In this document: positions 15,499 to 23,364 of the stretch, in pieces | Layout: every line of letters starts with the position of its first letter | Position numbering within the stretch: the stretch's first letter is position 1 | Assembly: GCA_029252045.1 (NCBI GenBank) | Contig: JAQXCD010000044.1 | Span: 1-38,353 of the forward strand | Direction of reading: 5' to 3' | Length of the DNA: 38,353 bases | DNA from: Sulfitobacter sp. | GTDB lineage: Bacteria; Pseudomonadota; Alphaproteobacteria; Rhodobacterales; Rhodobacteraceae | Notes under the pieces: model-generated | What the model was told of the DNA's origin: nothing | The model's database searches: none | Seen by the model: the letters and a program-made list of their open reading frames with translations, nothing else | Program-made: the position numbers and the translations under genes

Positions 15499-16121
15499 GT
15501 GCTGCCTATGAAACGGAAGTCCTGCGCGCATGGCGCGGGCAGGTGGATGGTGCGCATGACGTCTGGCATTTGCGCCGCGTCTGGGGCTTGGCCCAAGCGA
15601 TTGCCGCTGTAGAGGGTGGCGATCTGGCGGTGATAGAGGCGGCGTGTTTTCTGCATGACATCGTAAACCCGCCGAAAGACAGCCCGCAGCGTAAACAGGC
15701 GGCGGCACTGTCAGCCGCCCATGCCAGCGCTTTTCTTGCGGCGCGCGGGATGGCGCCGGCGCAGGTGGCTGGTGTGGCCCATGCCATTGAGGCGCACAGC
15801 TTTTCCGGTGGTTTGACCCCGCGCACAATCGAGGCGCAAGTTGTGCAGGATGCCGACCGGCTGGAGGCTTTGGGCGCGCTGGGAGTTGCGCGGTGTTTCA
15901 ACGTCTCGGGGCAGATGGATGCGGCGCTGTTTCATGGCGGGGATCCGATGGCGCAGGACCGCGCGCTGGATGACCGCGCCTATGCGCTGGACCATTTCGA
16001 GGTGAAGCTGTTGCGGGTGGCGCAGACGCTGAACACGGGCACAGCGCGCGAGATGGCCAAAGGCCGTGTCGATTTTATGTTGGCGTTTCGTACCCAACTG
16101 CTGGCCGAGATCACGCTTTAG
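15495..16121 (+). CDS. HD-domain metal-dependent phosphohydrolase
   Basis: A 208-residue HD-superfamily protein. The metal-binding residues are visible as His in AHDVWHLRRVW (about residue 25), the HD pair in CFLHDIVNPPKD and a later Asp in VVQDADRLEALG. The pattern resembles the YedJ-type predicted phosphohydrolases. The substrate is unknown; nucleotides are common in this superfamily. It overlaps the upstream oxygenase gene by four bases and converges on the damaged tfoX-like gene, with which its end overlaps by a few bases. Confidence 0.85.
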   Translation: MSAAYETEVLRAWRGQVDGAHDVWHLRRVWGLAQAIAAVEGGDLAVIEAACFLHDIVNPPKDSPQRKQAAALSAAHASAFLAARGMAPAQVAGVAHAIEAHSFSGGLTPRTIEAQVVQDADRLEALGALGVARCFNVSGQMDAALFHGGDPMAQDRALDDRAYALDHFEVKLLRVAQTLNTGTAREMAKGRVDFMLAFRTQLLAEITL

Positions 16122-16446
16122 CGCAGCGCATCCAGCGCGTCGCGGGCCAGTGCACAGGCGGCCTCTGGGTCGTCCAGATAGGCATCGGGCAGGGACCAGT
16201 AGGGCATGCGGCTTGCGCGCCTGTCTTGTGGGTATAGGTCCACTCATTGCCGCCCAGCTGTGCCATCCGGTCTGCAAACGGGCCTTTGGCGGCTTTCAGC
16301 AGAATACGTCCATCTGACATCATCAGCGCAAAAATTGTCCCGCCGCAATACAACCCCATGCCGCCGAACATGCGGCGGGTGGTGAGGTCAGGGATGTCGG
16401 AAAACAGCTCGCGGGCGAAATCCATATCGCCCGCACCTAGGCTCAT
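16118..16446 (-). pseudogene. TfoX/Sxy N-terminal-domain protein, frameshifted
   Basis: The start (ATG at 16446) and the first 70 or so codons encode a normal TfoX_N domain: RRMFGGMGLYCGG followed by LLKAAKG and a short linker. After THKTG the frame is lost, and the annotated continuation (rich in Pro, Cys and Trp) makes no sense. From 16207 another frame carries the expected ending MPYWSLPDAYLDDPEAA and stops at 16118-16120. The shift equals a one-base deletion between about 16208 and 16225. It is either a true pseudogene or a sequencing error. TfoX domains occur in competence regulators, but stand-alone short ones have unknown roles. The start overlaps the sufA-like stop (ATGA). Confidence 0.82.
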
Positions 16447-16805
16447 TTGGCGAAGAGCGCTTCGTCGAATTTGATCGACTCGCCACAGCCGCAGGCCTCG
16501 GAGACGTTAGGATTGTTGAACTTGAATCCGCTCTCCAGCAGGGAGGTTTCATAGTCGATCTGGGTGCCGAACAGGAACATCTGCGCCATGGGGGCAATCA
16601 TCACCCGTGCGCCGTCTTGCTCGACGACTTCGTCGTTGGGGTCGGCCACATCCACATATTCCATCGTGTATTCCATGCCCGCGCAGCCCCCTTTTTTCAC
16701 GCCGATGCGCAGGCCTTTATGGCCCTTGGTGGTCATCAGCTTGATGATCTGTGCTGCCGCTTTGTCGGTCATGGTGACCGCCTGCTTGCCTGGAATGCCG
16801 AACAT
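16443..16805 (-). CDS. sufA: HesB/IscA-type iron-sulfur assembly protein
   Basis: A 120-residue A-type iron-sulfur carrier. The three conserved cysteines are present: one in KKGGCAGMEY and two in the C-terminal CGCGES. The length is typical. It accepts or carries [Fe-S] clusters for transfer to target enzymes. It could equally be named iscA or erpA; the symbol is tentative. An AAAGGAGC ribosome site precedes the ATG, and a good sigma70-like promoter lies upstream. It is coupled to the downstream tfoX-like gene. Confidence 0.88.
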   Translation of the reverse strand: MFGIPGKQAVTMTDKAAAQIIKLMTTKGHKGLRIGVKKGGCAGMEYTMEYVDVADPNDEVVEQDGARVMIAPMAQMFLFGTQIDYETSLLESGFKFNNPNVSEACGCGESIKFDEALFAK

Positions 16806-16826
16806 ATGAGTGCTCCTTTAGGTCAA

Positions 16827-16855
16827 TAGATAGGGTTGGACGGGTGTAATCTCAA
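16827..16855 (-). promoter_or_regulatory. Possible sigma70-type promoter of the sufA-like gene
   Basis: On the minus strand TTGAGA (16855-16850) and TATCTA (16832-16827) are separated by 17 bp, and the ribosome site follows about 10 bp later. Confidence 0.42.
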
Positions 16856-16882
16856 GGGGCGTCGGGGGGCAATCGTGTGATG

Positions 16883-17605
16883 TCAGTAGCCTAGCGTGCG
16901 CATCGTTGCCATGGTGGCGAAACTGGCGGCCAATGCCCAACCGAAAGAGGCGAGTGTGCCGATGATGACATATTCGCTCATCTTCTGGTCGCGCGACACG
17001 GTGTCAAAGCGGAGGATGGATTTCGCAGCGATCAAAAAGCCGATGCCGGAAGGCTCGCCGATCATGACCATAAGGAAGATCAGCCCGCGCTCCATCAACC
17101 CGATCATGCGGCCTGCGTATTCCAACCCGTCGGGCTGGGCCTCGAACTTGTAGCGCGCCATCAGCTGGCCCACTGCCACGCCGCCTGCCAATGTGGCAGT
17201 GATCAGCCCGCTGAGGACAAGGGCGATCTGGATCATATCGGTGGAGAGGGGCGGCCACCACGGATGTAGCAGCCATGCGGGCAGCCAGACCACGGCGCAA
17301 AACAACACTGCCAGATGGGCGGCTTGATCCACCAGATAGGTGCGCAGGGTGTCGGGGGCCCATTTGATCTTGATGGTGTCAATCGCGATATGGCTTACCG
17401 CGATGCCAAGGCTCAGCAGCATCGCCCCGCCCGACAACATCGCAGTGAGTGCAAACACATGCGCGCCATGCATCAGCATGATCCACGGGCGTTGTTTGTT
17501 CAGCACCATATGTGTGGTCTGGAACACAAAATCCGCCAGCAGATGCGCCGTGACCAGCGCAATCAGCAGCTCGATCGTGAGGAGGGGGATGATGGGCAGG
17601 CTCAT
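16883..17605 (-). CDS. DUF3307 membrane protein
   Basis: A 240-residue integral membrane protein with about six membrane segments. It carries the DUF3307 signature near the N-terminus (AHLLADFVFQT, then a histidine-rich segment MLMHGAHVF and SHIAIDTIK). Function is unknown for the family. The gene follows the SatD-like gene on the same strand after 63 bp. This pairing is common in proteobacteria and suggests a joint role. The gap between the two holds an unusual set of GCAAC/GTTGC repeats. Confidence 0.82.
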   Translation of the reverse strand: MSLPIIPLLTIELLIALVTAHLLADFVFQTTHMVLNKQRPWIMLMHGAHVFALTAMLSGGAMLLSLGIAVSHIAIDTIKIKWAPDTLRTYLVDQAAHLAVLFCAVVWLPAWLLHPWWPPLSTDMIQIALVLSGLITATLAGGVAVGQLMARYKFEAQPDGLEYAGRMIGLMERGLIFLMVMIGEPSGIGFLIAAKSILRFDTVSRDQKMSEYVIIGTLASFGWALAASFATMATMRTLGY

Positions 17606-17630
17606 ATGGAAAGGGCTTTCACTCAGTAAA

Positions 17631-17670
17631 GGGTTGCTTTTTGGATATGCAACTAAATTTGGTTGCTTTT
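17631..17670. repeat. GGTTGCTTTT direct repeat plus inverted GCAAC copy
   Basis: GGTTGCTTTT occurs at about 17632-17641 and 17661-17670, with an inverted GCAAC between them (about 17649-17653). The cluster fills the gap between the SatD-like and DUF3307 genes and could be a regulator site or an RNA structure before the DUF3307 start. Confidence 0.45.
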
Positions 17671-18274
17671 AGCTGTCCTCAAATGCGTCACAACTGTCGA
17701 GAAGCGCACCCAACCCCGCTGCATCGGCTTGCTTTTGGGTCATCTGACGGCTGCGGCCAAGGGTCTGTGCCAGCGCATCCTGTGTCGGTGCGACAGGGGC
17801 CAGCAGGGCGGCCACAACCTGCGCCTGCTTGGGCGTCCAGCCCTGTGCGATCCGGTCAGCCAGCGGCAAGGCAATGCGCAGCGCTTGCGGTGCGTCAGGG
17901 GCAGCCAGCCGTGGCGCGCGCTTCAGCATATCCAGCGCGTGGCCCGATTGCACAAAGGCCGGCCCATCCGCTCCGGACAGATCCCCCCCCTGCAAACTGC
18001 CCGCGCCGATGCCGATGCCGATGCGGGTGTCATGGCCTTTGCCGGTGGCGCGCACGGCAGCACGCACAACCAAGGCCGCGCGCAGGGCATAGACGGGGGG
18101 CAGGGCCATCTGCCAGCCATCCCCGCGAAACCGCACAAAGGCGGTTGTGCTGTCGGGCCACTGGCCGATGCTGCGCGCGGCATCCTCCAGCGCGGCCATC
18201 ACACCGGACAAAACCTGCGGTGTCATATCCGAAGAGCGGACGATATCGCCTGTAAAAACGGCCCAGTTCTGCAT
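17669..18274 (-). CDS. SatD-like protein
   Basis: A 201-residue protein with the SatD-family opening AVFTGDIVRSS and a following conserved pattern (FRGDGWQ, then GIGIGAG). The last 50 residues look like a helix-turn-helix (PTQDALAQTLGRSRQMTQKQ), so it may bind DNA. SatD was named in a streptococcal acid-tolerance locus but its activity is unknown. I chose the ATG at 18274 because the family motif begins a few residues after it. It lies directly upstream of the DUF3307 gene. The HTH raises the possibility that it controls its neighbour through the GCAAC repeats in between (inference). Confidence 0.7.
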   Translation of the reverse strand: MQNWAVFTGDIVRSSDMTPQVLSGVMAALEDAARSIGQWPDSTTAFVRFRGDGWQMALPPVYALRAALVVRAAVRATGKGHDTRIGIGIGAGSLQGGDLSGADGPAFVQSGHALDMLKRAPRLAAPDAPQALRIALPLADRIAQGWTPKQAQVVAALLAPVAPTQDALAQTLGRSRQMTQKQADAAGLGALLDSCDAFEDS

Positions 18275-18360
18275 TGTGGTCCCTTGGATCATACCTGTTG
18301 GTCTATAGTCTGACAGGCCGCGCGCATCGGGGCAATGAGGCAAAGCCTGCGCCCGCGCGG

Positions 18361-18398
18361 ATAAACGAAAACGGGCCACCCGATCACCGGGTGGCCCG
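18361..18398 (-). terminator. Rho-independent terminator of sufT
   Basis: A perfect 11-bp stem (18372-18382 with 18388-18398) and a 5-nt loop. Read on the minus strand it is followed by TTTTCGTTT. It lies 24 bp after the sufT stop. Confidence 0.85.
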
Positions 18399-18422
18399 CA
18401 CAAAAACCGCTAAATTGAAAAC

Positions 18423-18785
18423 CTACATAAAGCCCAGCTCAAGACGTGCTTCGTCCGACATCATGTCCATGCCCCACGGTGGCTCCCAGACGAGGGCAAC
18501 ATCCACCTGTTTCACACCGGCAATGGGCTCTACTGCATCGGCTACCCAACCGGGCATCTCACCCGCAACAGGGCAGCCGGGTGCCGTGAGGGACATCTTG
18601 ATGTTCACCTCGTTCGTCTCGTTGATGTCGATGGTATAGATCAGGCCCAGCTCATAGATATTCACTGGAATTTCAGGGTCATAGACCGAACGGCAGGCCT
18701 CTACGACCTGCTCGTAGAGCGGATGGTCGGTGGTGGAAGGCGCGATCAGCGGCGTACCTTCAAGAGGGGGTGTTGAGTTGGTCAT
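18423..18785 (-). CDS. sufT: SUF-system protein SufT (MIP18/DUF59 family)
   Basis: A 120-residue DUF59 protein involved in iron-sulfur cluster maturation. The conserved segments DPEIPVNIYELGLIY and LTAPGCPVAGEMP contain the reactive cysteine. The ATG at 18785 is preferred over one five codons upstream because GGATGAGG gives it a ribosome site. It stands alone here, not inside a sufBCDS operon, but close to the sufA-like gene. A second DUF59 protein, PaaD, occurs in this window, and the two should not be confused. Confidence 0.85.
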   Translation of the reverse strand: MTNSTPPLEGTPLIAPSTTDHPLYEQVVEACRSVYDPEIPVNIYELGLIYTIDINETNEVNIKMSLTAPGCPVAGEMPGWVADAVEPIAGVKQVDVALVWEPPWGMDMMSDEARLELGFM

Positions 18786-19024
18786 CTGCGCCTCATCCAT
18801 AAACTTGAGTATTTATATATGGATTAGCAGGGCAGACGTCCAGAGGGGGCGGGCAATCAATCAGCGGGAAGGAAACACCACCCACATGCGTCCAGCCCGT
18901 TCAGTACAGCGCTCATCTCATCTGCTCTGTGCTGGAGCCAAGGTCTCTTGAAAAAATCGCAGCGAAATTGAGCAAAATGCTGTTAACTTGATTTCCCAAT
19001 AGAATCTAACGTTAGGAAATTGAT

Positions 19025-19588
19025 ATGAGAGCATTATTGGCTTAAGCATTTGCGCTTCTTATTTACCCTGTAAATGCGCGCGCAGAGTTTTTTGTCGTTG
19101 ATAAGGTGGCGGACTATTCGGCCGCGGCGCTACAACAAACAGAGGTTTGGTGCTGGGCTGCATCAATTGAAACCGTTTTCCGCACCGCGGGTGTATCCTG
19201 GAGCCAAAAAGACATCGTTACCGCCGTTAAAGGTTTCCCCGCTTTTTCGACAGCCAATGCCGGCGAAATGTCTTTGTTTTTAAACGGATTTGATTTTGAC
19301 TACGATGGCTCAACTTGGAAAGGGGAATCCGAGTACTTTAAGGGTGCAATGCCTGCAAACAGATTGATTAAGGAGATCAAAGCAGGGAGACCTGCGATTT
19401 TTGCGGTCAGAACAGGAGGTGCTATTGAGCACGCTGTGATCGTCTATGGTGTGCTTCGCCCTGATGGTGGGGGAATTCATTCAATCTACTATTTTGATCC
19501 CTACACTGGTAAAAAGGATGCGATCCCGGGATCGCAAGTGCCGAGTGTGGTTACGAATTCATGGACTGCAAAAATACACCGCTATTAG
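19025..19588 (+). pseudogene. Papain-like cysteine protease with stop in the signal peptide
   Basis: The domain from about 19106 is a papain-fold protease of the C39/C70 (AvrRpt2-like) kind. It has the catalytic Cys in QTEVWCWAAS, the His in IEHAVIVYG and the Asp in YYFDPYTG. Upstream in the same frame an ATG at 19025, with an AGGAAA ribosome site, begins what reads as a signal peptide: MRALLA, then AFALLIYPVNARA with a cleavage site. A TAA at 19043-19045 (codon 7) interrupts it. A GTG at 19106 could start a cytoplasmic form, but it has no good ribosome site. The gene is AT-richer than its surroundings and isolated, which suggests transfer. A terminator follows. Confidence 0.75.
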
Positions 19589-19657
19589 ATAGTCGTGCCT
19601 GTTGCGAAAGAACTCCGGTTTGGCTCAACGTGCGAGAAAGGGACGCAACTGAAGTGT

Positions 19658-19689
19658 TCTCCCGCACCAGATTGATGCGGGAGACTTTT
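19658..19689 (+). terminator. Rho-independent terminator after the protease gene
   Basis: A 9-bp perfect stem (19658-19666 with 19676-19684), a 9-nt loop, then CTTTT. It sits between the convergent protease gene and aquaporin gene. Confidence 0.75.
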
Positions 19690-19695
19690 GTTGTA

Positions 19696-20388
19696 TCAGG
19701 CCTCTTCTGTGCCTGTGACACCCGAGCGGTGCAGCAGGCCGCCAATGGCGCCACCGATCAGCGGGGCAACGATAAAGCCCCACAGCTGCGACAATGCCGT
19801 GCCGCCGACAAACAGGGCGGGCCCCACGGAACGCGCAGGGTTCACGGATGTGCCTGTGATGGTGATGCCGACAAGGTGGATCATTGTCAGTGTCAGGCCA
19901 ATTACCAGACCTGCCATCACCGGCGATCCGCCTTTAGCTGTTACACCAAGGATCACAACCAAGAACACAGCTGTCGCAATGACTTCGAACAGGAAGGCCG
20001 CAACTATGTTGAACTCGCCACCATAACCGGCGCCGTAGCCGTTCTGGCCCATGCCGGCCGCAGCGTCATAGCCACCAACCGAGCTGGTCGCGATGACATA
20101 GATCGCACCGGCCGCAATAATTGCCCCCATTGTCTGGAACAGCGCATAGCCGATGAAGTCGGTTGTGGTGATGCGGCCCGCAACAAGCGCGCCCATAGAC
20201 ACGGCAGGGTTAAGGTGCGCACCGGAAATCTGGCCGATGGAATAGGCCATGGCGACAACAGAAATACCAAACGCAAGGCTGATACCCGTGATGGACACCG
20301 CATCGCCGGATCCGGCCAGCACGGCAGACCCCACACCAAAAAACACAAGTACAAAGGTGCCGAAGGCTTCGGCTACATATTTACGCAA
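19696..20388 (-). CDS. aqpZ: Aquaporin Z
   Basis: A 230-residue six-helix water channel. Both pore motifs are present: NPA in AHLNPAVS and NPA in SVNPARSVGP, with the selectivity-filter Arg after the second and a His in the preceding helix, as in water-specific aquaporins. I chose a TTG start at 20388, which gives MRKYVAEAFGT, matches the usual AqpZ N-terminus and has GGGAGA upstream. The open frame extending to 20508 is unlikely coding. The gene is isolated. Confidence 0.92.
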   Translation of the reverse strand: MRKYVAEAFGTFVLVFFGVGSAVLAGSGDAVSITGISLAFGISVVAMAYSIGQISGAHLNPAVSMGALVAGRITTTDFIGYALFQTMGAIIAAGAIYVIATSSVGGYDAAAGMGQNGYGAGYGGEFNIVAAFLFEVIATAVFLVVILGVTAKGGSPVMAGLVIGLTLTMIHLVGITITGTSVNPARSVGPALFVGGTALSQLWGFIVAPLIGGAIGGLLHRSGVTGTEEA

Positions 20389-20532
20389 AAAATCTCTCCC
20401 GGAGATGAACCATTTACATGTGGCGATTCGCCACGTCACCACTGTGCGACGGGCATATGTTGCGCGGCATTGGGAGAATGCGGGCTGTCCTCCCCCTATT
20501 TTGATCAAGGAACGACAGAAAGTGCGGCTAGC

Positions 20533-20808
20533 CTAGTTTTCGTTGATGTCGCGGGTGACAATCCGTGCACCGCTGGACTGGCTTTTGAACAAAAGCTTCA
20601 GCGCGATCCACGCCACCAAGGACAGCGCGGCAAAAACGGCCAGCAAGGCGGCGGTATTTGTGATGATGCCAAGCGCTACCACCGCCGCCATGGCCAGTGC
20701 ACCCAGCGCAAAGCCCAGAAACACAGAAGCGGGAATCATCAGCTCGATCAAAGCAAGCAGCAACGCAGCACAGAGCCAGACCCACCAGATATGGAGCAAA
20801 CCATCCAT
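20533..20808 (-). CDS. Short NfeD-family membrane protein
   Basis: A 91-residue protein with two to three membrane segments in the first 70 residues and a short polar C-terminus, resembling the short NfeD proteins (YbbK partners). These nearly always occur next to an SPFH-domain gene, as here. The start overlaps the SPFH stop by one base (TGATG), so the two are translationally coupled. The soluble OB-fold seen in longer NfeD proteins is mostly absent. Its role is thought to lie in membrane microdomain organisation or quality control. Confidence 0.82.
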   Translation of the reverse strand: MDGLLHIWWVWLCAALLLALIELMIPASVFLGFALGALAMAAVVALGIITNTAALLAVFAALSLVAWIALKLLFKSQSSGARIVTRDINEN

Positions 20809-21701
20809 CAGCTGCGGCCCCGCAGCAGTTTGAACGCATCACCAAAGGCGGCCAGCGCCTCGGAGGGCACCACAATGGTCTGTGTTCCCGATCCCGCACT
20901 CATCGCGCCCAAAGCTTCAACCTGCTTGAGGGCAATCTGGTATTGCGCGGCTTCCAACCCGTTTTCGTTGATGGCCACAGCCACAATCTGCGTGGCATAG
21001 GCCTCGGCATCCGCCAGCACACGGCGCGCTTTGGCGGTCTGCTCGGAGGCGTAAAGCTCGGCGTCGGCGGCCAGCTCGACCGCACGTTTGCGGCCTTCGG
21101 CTTCGGTCACCTGCGCACGGCGCGCACGCTCCGCGTTGAGCTGCTGCATCATGGCCGCACGGGTGGCTGCATCCAGGTTCACGTCAAGGATTTCGGCACG
21201 GGTGACCTCGATCCCCCAGTTTTCAACCGATTCAACGACATTGGTCTTGATGGTGGCAATCAGGGCAGAGCGGTTGGCCTGCACTTCGTCCAGATCCATC
21301 TTGCCGATTTCGGCCCGCACAATCCCCGCAACCGTTGTGGCAATGGCGCTGTCCACATCGCGGATGCGGTAAACCGTCTTTTCCGGCTCGATGATGCGGT
21401 AGAAAACTGAGGTATCCACCTGCACCAGAACGTTGTCGCGGGTGATGGCATCCTGACTGGCGGTGGGCAGCTGGCGCTCAAGAATTGAAATCTCATGGGC
21501 GATTTTGTCAAAGAACGGCACGATCAGGTTAATGCCCGGCCCCAGCACCGCGCGCAGACGGCCAAAGCGCTCCACGACATGTTGCTCCGATTGGGGGACA
21601 ATCTTGACGCCTCTGAACACAACGGCAATCAGGACAACGGCCAACAATATCCAGCCCAGATTTTCCTGCACCAGCCCCAGCAGCATTTCTTCGATGTTCA
21701 A
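20808..21701 (-). CDS. SPFH/Band 7 protein (QmcA/paraslipin type)
   Basis: A 297-residue membrane-anchored SPFH protein: one N-terminal membrane helix (about residues 13-32), the Band 7 domain beginning KIVPQSEQHVVERFGR, and a long alanine/glutamate-rich coiled coil before a short C-terminal tail. I prefer the TTG at 21701 because AAGGA lies 8 bases upstream; the ATG five codons later has no good site. By family knowledge it forms oligomeric cages in the membrane and works with FtsH-type proteases or NfeD. It forms an operon with the NfeD gene and is divergent from tgt. Confidence 0.87.
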   Translation of the reverse strand: MNIEEMLLGLVQENLGWILLAVVLIAVVFRGVKIVPQSEQHVVERFGRLRAVLGPGINLIVPFFDKIAHEISILERQLPTASQDAITRDNVLVQVDTSVFYRIIEPEKTVYRIRDVDSAIATTVAGIVRAEIGKMDLDEVQANRSALIATIKTNVVESVENWGIEVTRAEILDVNLDAATRAAMMQQLNAERARRAQVTEAEGRKRAVELAADAELYASEQTAKARRVLADAEAYATQIVAVAINENGLEAAQYQIALKQVEALGAMSAGSGTQTIVVPSEALAAFGDAFKLLRGRS

Positions 21702-21812
21702 CGCGGTATTCCTTATAAAAATATCTACCCTTAATCTGGGCATGTAGGGCGCGGATTGCAAGATGGCACGACCTGCGATAGGCGAGTGCGACACCAGCGC
21801 GAGGGCCCCAGG

Positions 21813-22940
21813 ATGACCGGATTTTCATACAAGATTGACGCCACAGACGGGCGGGCGCGCACCGGCGCCATCACCACCCCGCGTGGCGAAATCCGCACGC
21901 CGGCGTTTATGCCCGTAGGCACAGCGGCCACTGTAAAGGCGATGATGCCGGAGTCTGTCCGTGACACGGGCGCTGATATCCTGCTGGGCAATACCTATCA
22001 TCTGATGCTGCGCCCCACGGCTGAACGGATTGACCGTCTGGGCGGTTTGCACAAATTCATGAATTGGGACCGGCCTATTCTGACGGATTCAGGTGGCTTT
22101 CAGGTCATGTCGCTGGCGTCCCTGCGCAAGCTTACCGAACGCGGTGTGACCTTTAAAAGCCACATCGACGGCTCCAAGCACGAGATCACGCCGGAACGCT
22201 CGATGGAAATCCAAAAGCTGCTCGGCTCCGACATTGTGATGTGTTTTGACGAATGCCCCGCACTGCCTGCGGACCGTGCGCGCATCAACGAGAGCATGCA
22301 GATGTCGATGCGGTGGGCCAAACGCTCCAAGGATGCCTTTGGTGACCGCCCGGGTCATGCGCTGTTTGGCATCCAGCAGGGCGGGCTGGAGCAGGACCTG
22401 CGCGCAGAGAGTGCAGAAAAGCTGCGCGAGATCGGCTTTGACGGCTATGCAGTGGGTGGGCTGGCCGTTGGCGAAGGGCAAGAGGCGATGTTTGATTGTC
22501 TCGACTACGCCCCCGAGCAATTGCCCGTGGATAAACCCCGCTATCTGATGGGCGTGGGCAAGCCCGACGACATCGTCGGTGCTGTGGCGCGCGGCATTGA
22601 TATGATGGACTGCGTACTGCCGTCGCGATCGGGCCGGACGGGTCAGGTATTTACGCGTATGGGTGTGCTGAACATCAAGAATGCACGCCACGCCGATGAC
22701 CCGCGCCCGCTGGATGAGAACTGCGGCTGTCCGGCCTGCCAGAATTATTCGCGTGCCTACCTGCACCATGTGTTCCGCTCGCAGGAGATGATTTCCTCGA
22801 TGCTGCTGACATGGCATAACTTGCGGTATTATCAGGATCTTATGGCAGGCATGCGCGCGGCGATTGCAGCGGGTACCTTTGCCGCATGGCAGTCTGACTT
22901 CCACTCAAACCGCGCCCAAGGGGATATCGATCCGCTTTAG
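21813..22940 (+). CDS. tgt: tRNA-guanine (queuine) transglycosylase
   Basis: A 375-residue TIM-barrel enzyme that swaps guanine for preQ1 at the wobble position of tRNAs with GUN anticodons. The general-acid Asp in [10 protein letters not shown], the nucleophile Asp in [13 protein letters not shown] and the zinc ligands C-x-C-x2-C in CGCPAC plus a downstream His are all present. Length is normal. The ATG at 21813 gives the standard N-terminus. The tRNA-Asp(GTC) at the other end of this window would be one of its substrates by known specificity. Confidence 0.96.
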   Translation: MTGFSYKIDATDGRARTGAITTPRGEIRTPAFMPVGTAATVKAMMPESVRDTGADILLGNTYHLMLRPTAERIDRLGGLHKFMNWDRPILTDSGGFQVMSLASLRKLTERGVTFKSHIDGSKHEITPERSMEIQKLLGSDIVMCFDECPALPADRARINESMQMSMRWAKRSKDAFGDRPGHALFGIQQGGLEQDLRAESAEKLREIGFDGYAVGGLAVGEGQEAMFDCLDYAPEQLPVDKPRYLMGVGKPDDIVGAVARGIDMMDCVLPSRSGRTGQVFTRMGVLNIKNARHADDPRPLDENCGCPACQNYSRAYLHHVFRSQEMISSMLLTWHNLRYYQDLMAGMRAAIAAGTFAAWQSDFHSNRAQGDIDPL

Positions 22941-22992
22941 GGGCCTTCACGTTTCTTTCTCAAGTATCCTGTGATGCACGATACAGCTGTTT

Positions 22993-23013
22993 GGGGGAGG
23001 ACCCCCTCCTTTT
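22993..23013 (+). terminator. Possible terminator after tgt
   Basis: GGAGG and CCTCC pair around ACCC, extended by three G-T pairs into TTTT. The stem is short, so confidence is moderate. Confidence 0.5.
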
Positions 23014-23101
23014 GTCCTGTTCTGGATACTGTTGGGACAAGGACATCCCCCTTGGCCCAGCATAAGCTGAAAGCACAAAAGATCAGCAGGAGGAACAGCC
23101 A

Positions 23102-23329
23102 GTGCTTCAACAGCTTGAAAGATTTTTCAACGACGCTTCCGGAGCAGTCACTGTGGATTGGGTGGTCTTAACATTGTCAATTTTTGGTCTCTACGGTGTG
23201 TTTGGTTTCAACGCCGCAGAAATGACCAGCGGGATGTTGATGGTCGATATAAGTTTGCCCGCCGAATTTGAAGTCTCACGGTTCGCGGCTAGCGTAGATA
23301 CCCATGGTTTGACATCTTTGGAGTATTGA
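23102..23329 (+). CDS. Small pilin-like (Flp/Tad type) protein
   Basis: A 75-residue protein with a GTG start and an excellent ribosome site (AGGAGGA, eight bases upstream). The N-terminus SGAVTVDWVVLTLSIFGL is the class-III pilin-like pattern: a short leader ending near Gly-Ala, then a hydrophobic helix with an acidic residue near its start. It resembles small roseobacter proteins annotated as hypothetical or Flp-like. No prepilin peptidase or Tad assembly gene is nearby. It may be a stand-alone pseudopilin or an unrelated small membrane protein. Confidence 0.68.
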   Translation: MLQQLERFFNDASGAVTVDWVVLTLSIFGLYGVFGFNAAEMTSGMLMVDISLPAEFEVSRFAASVDTHGLTSLEY

Positions 23330-23364
23330 GGACGAAAACGTCGTGCCAGTAGGTGTGAACCAAT

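Noticed and set aside
19561..21000. 479-codon plus-strand frame opposite aqpZ, nfeD and the SPFH gene
   Set aside because: It spans several convincing minus-strand genes and is rich in His, Gln and Arg, typical of an antisense shadow.
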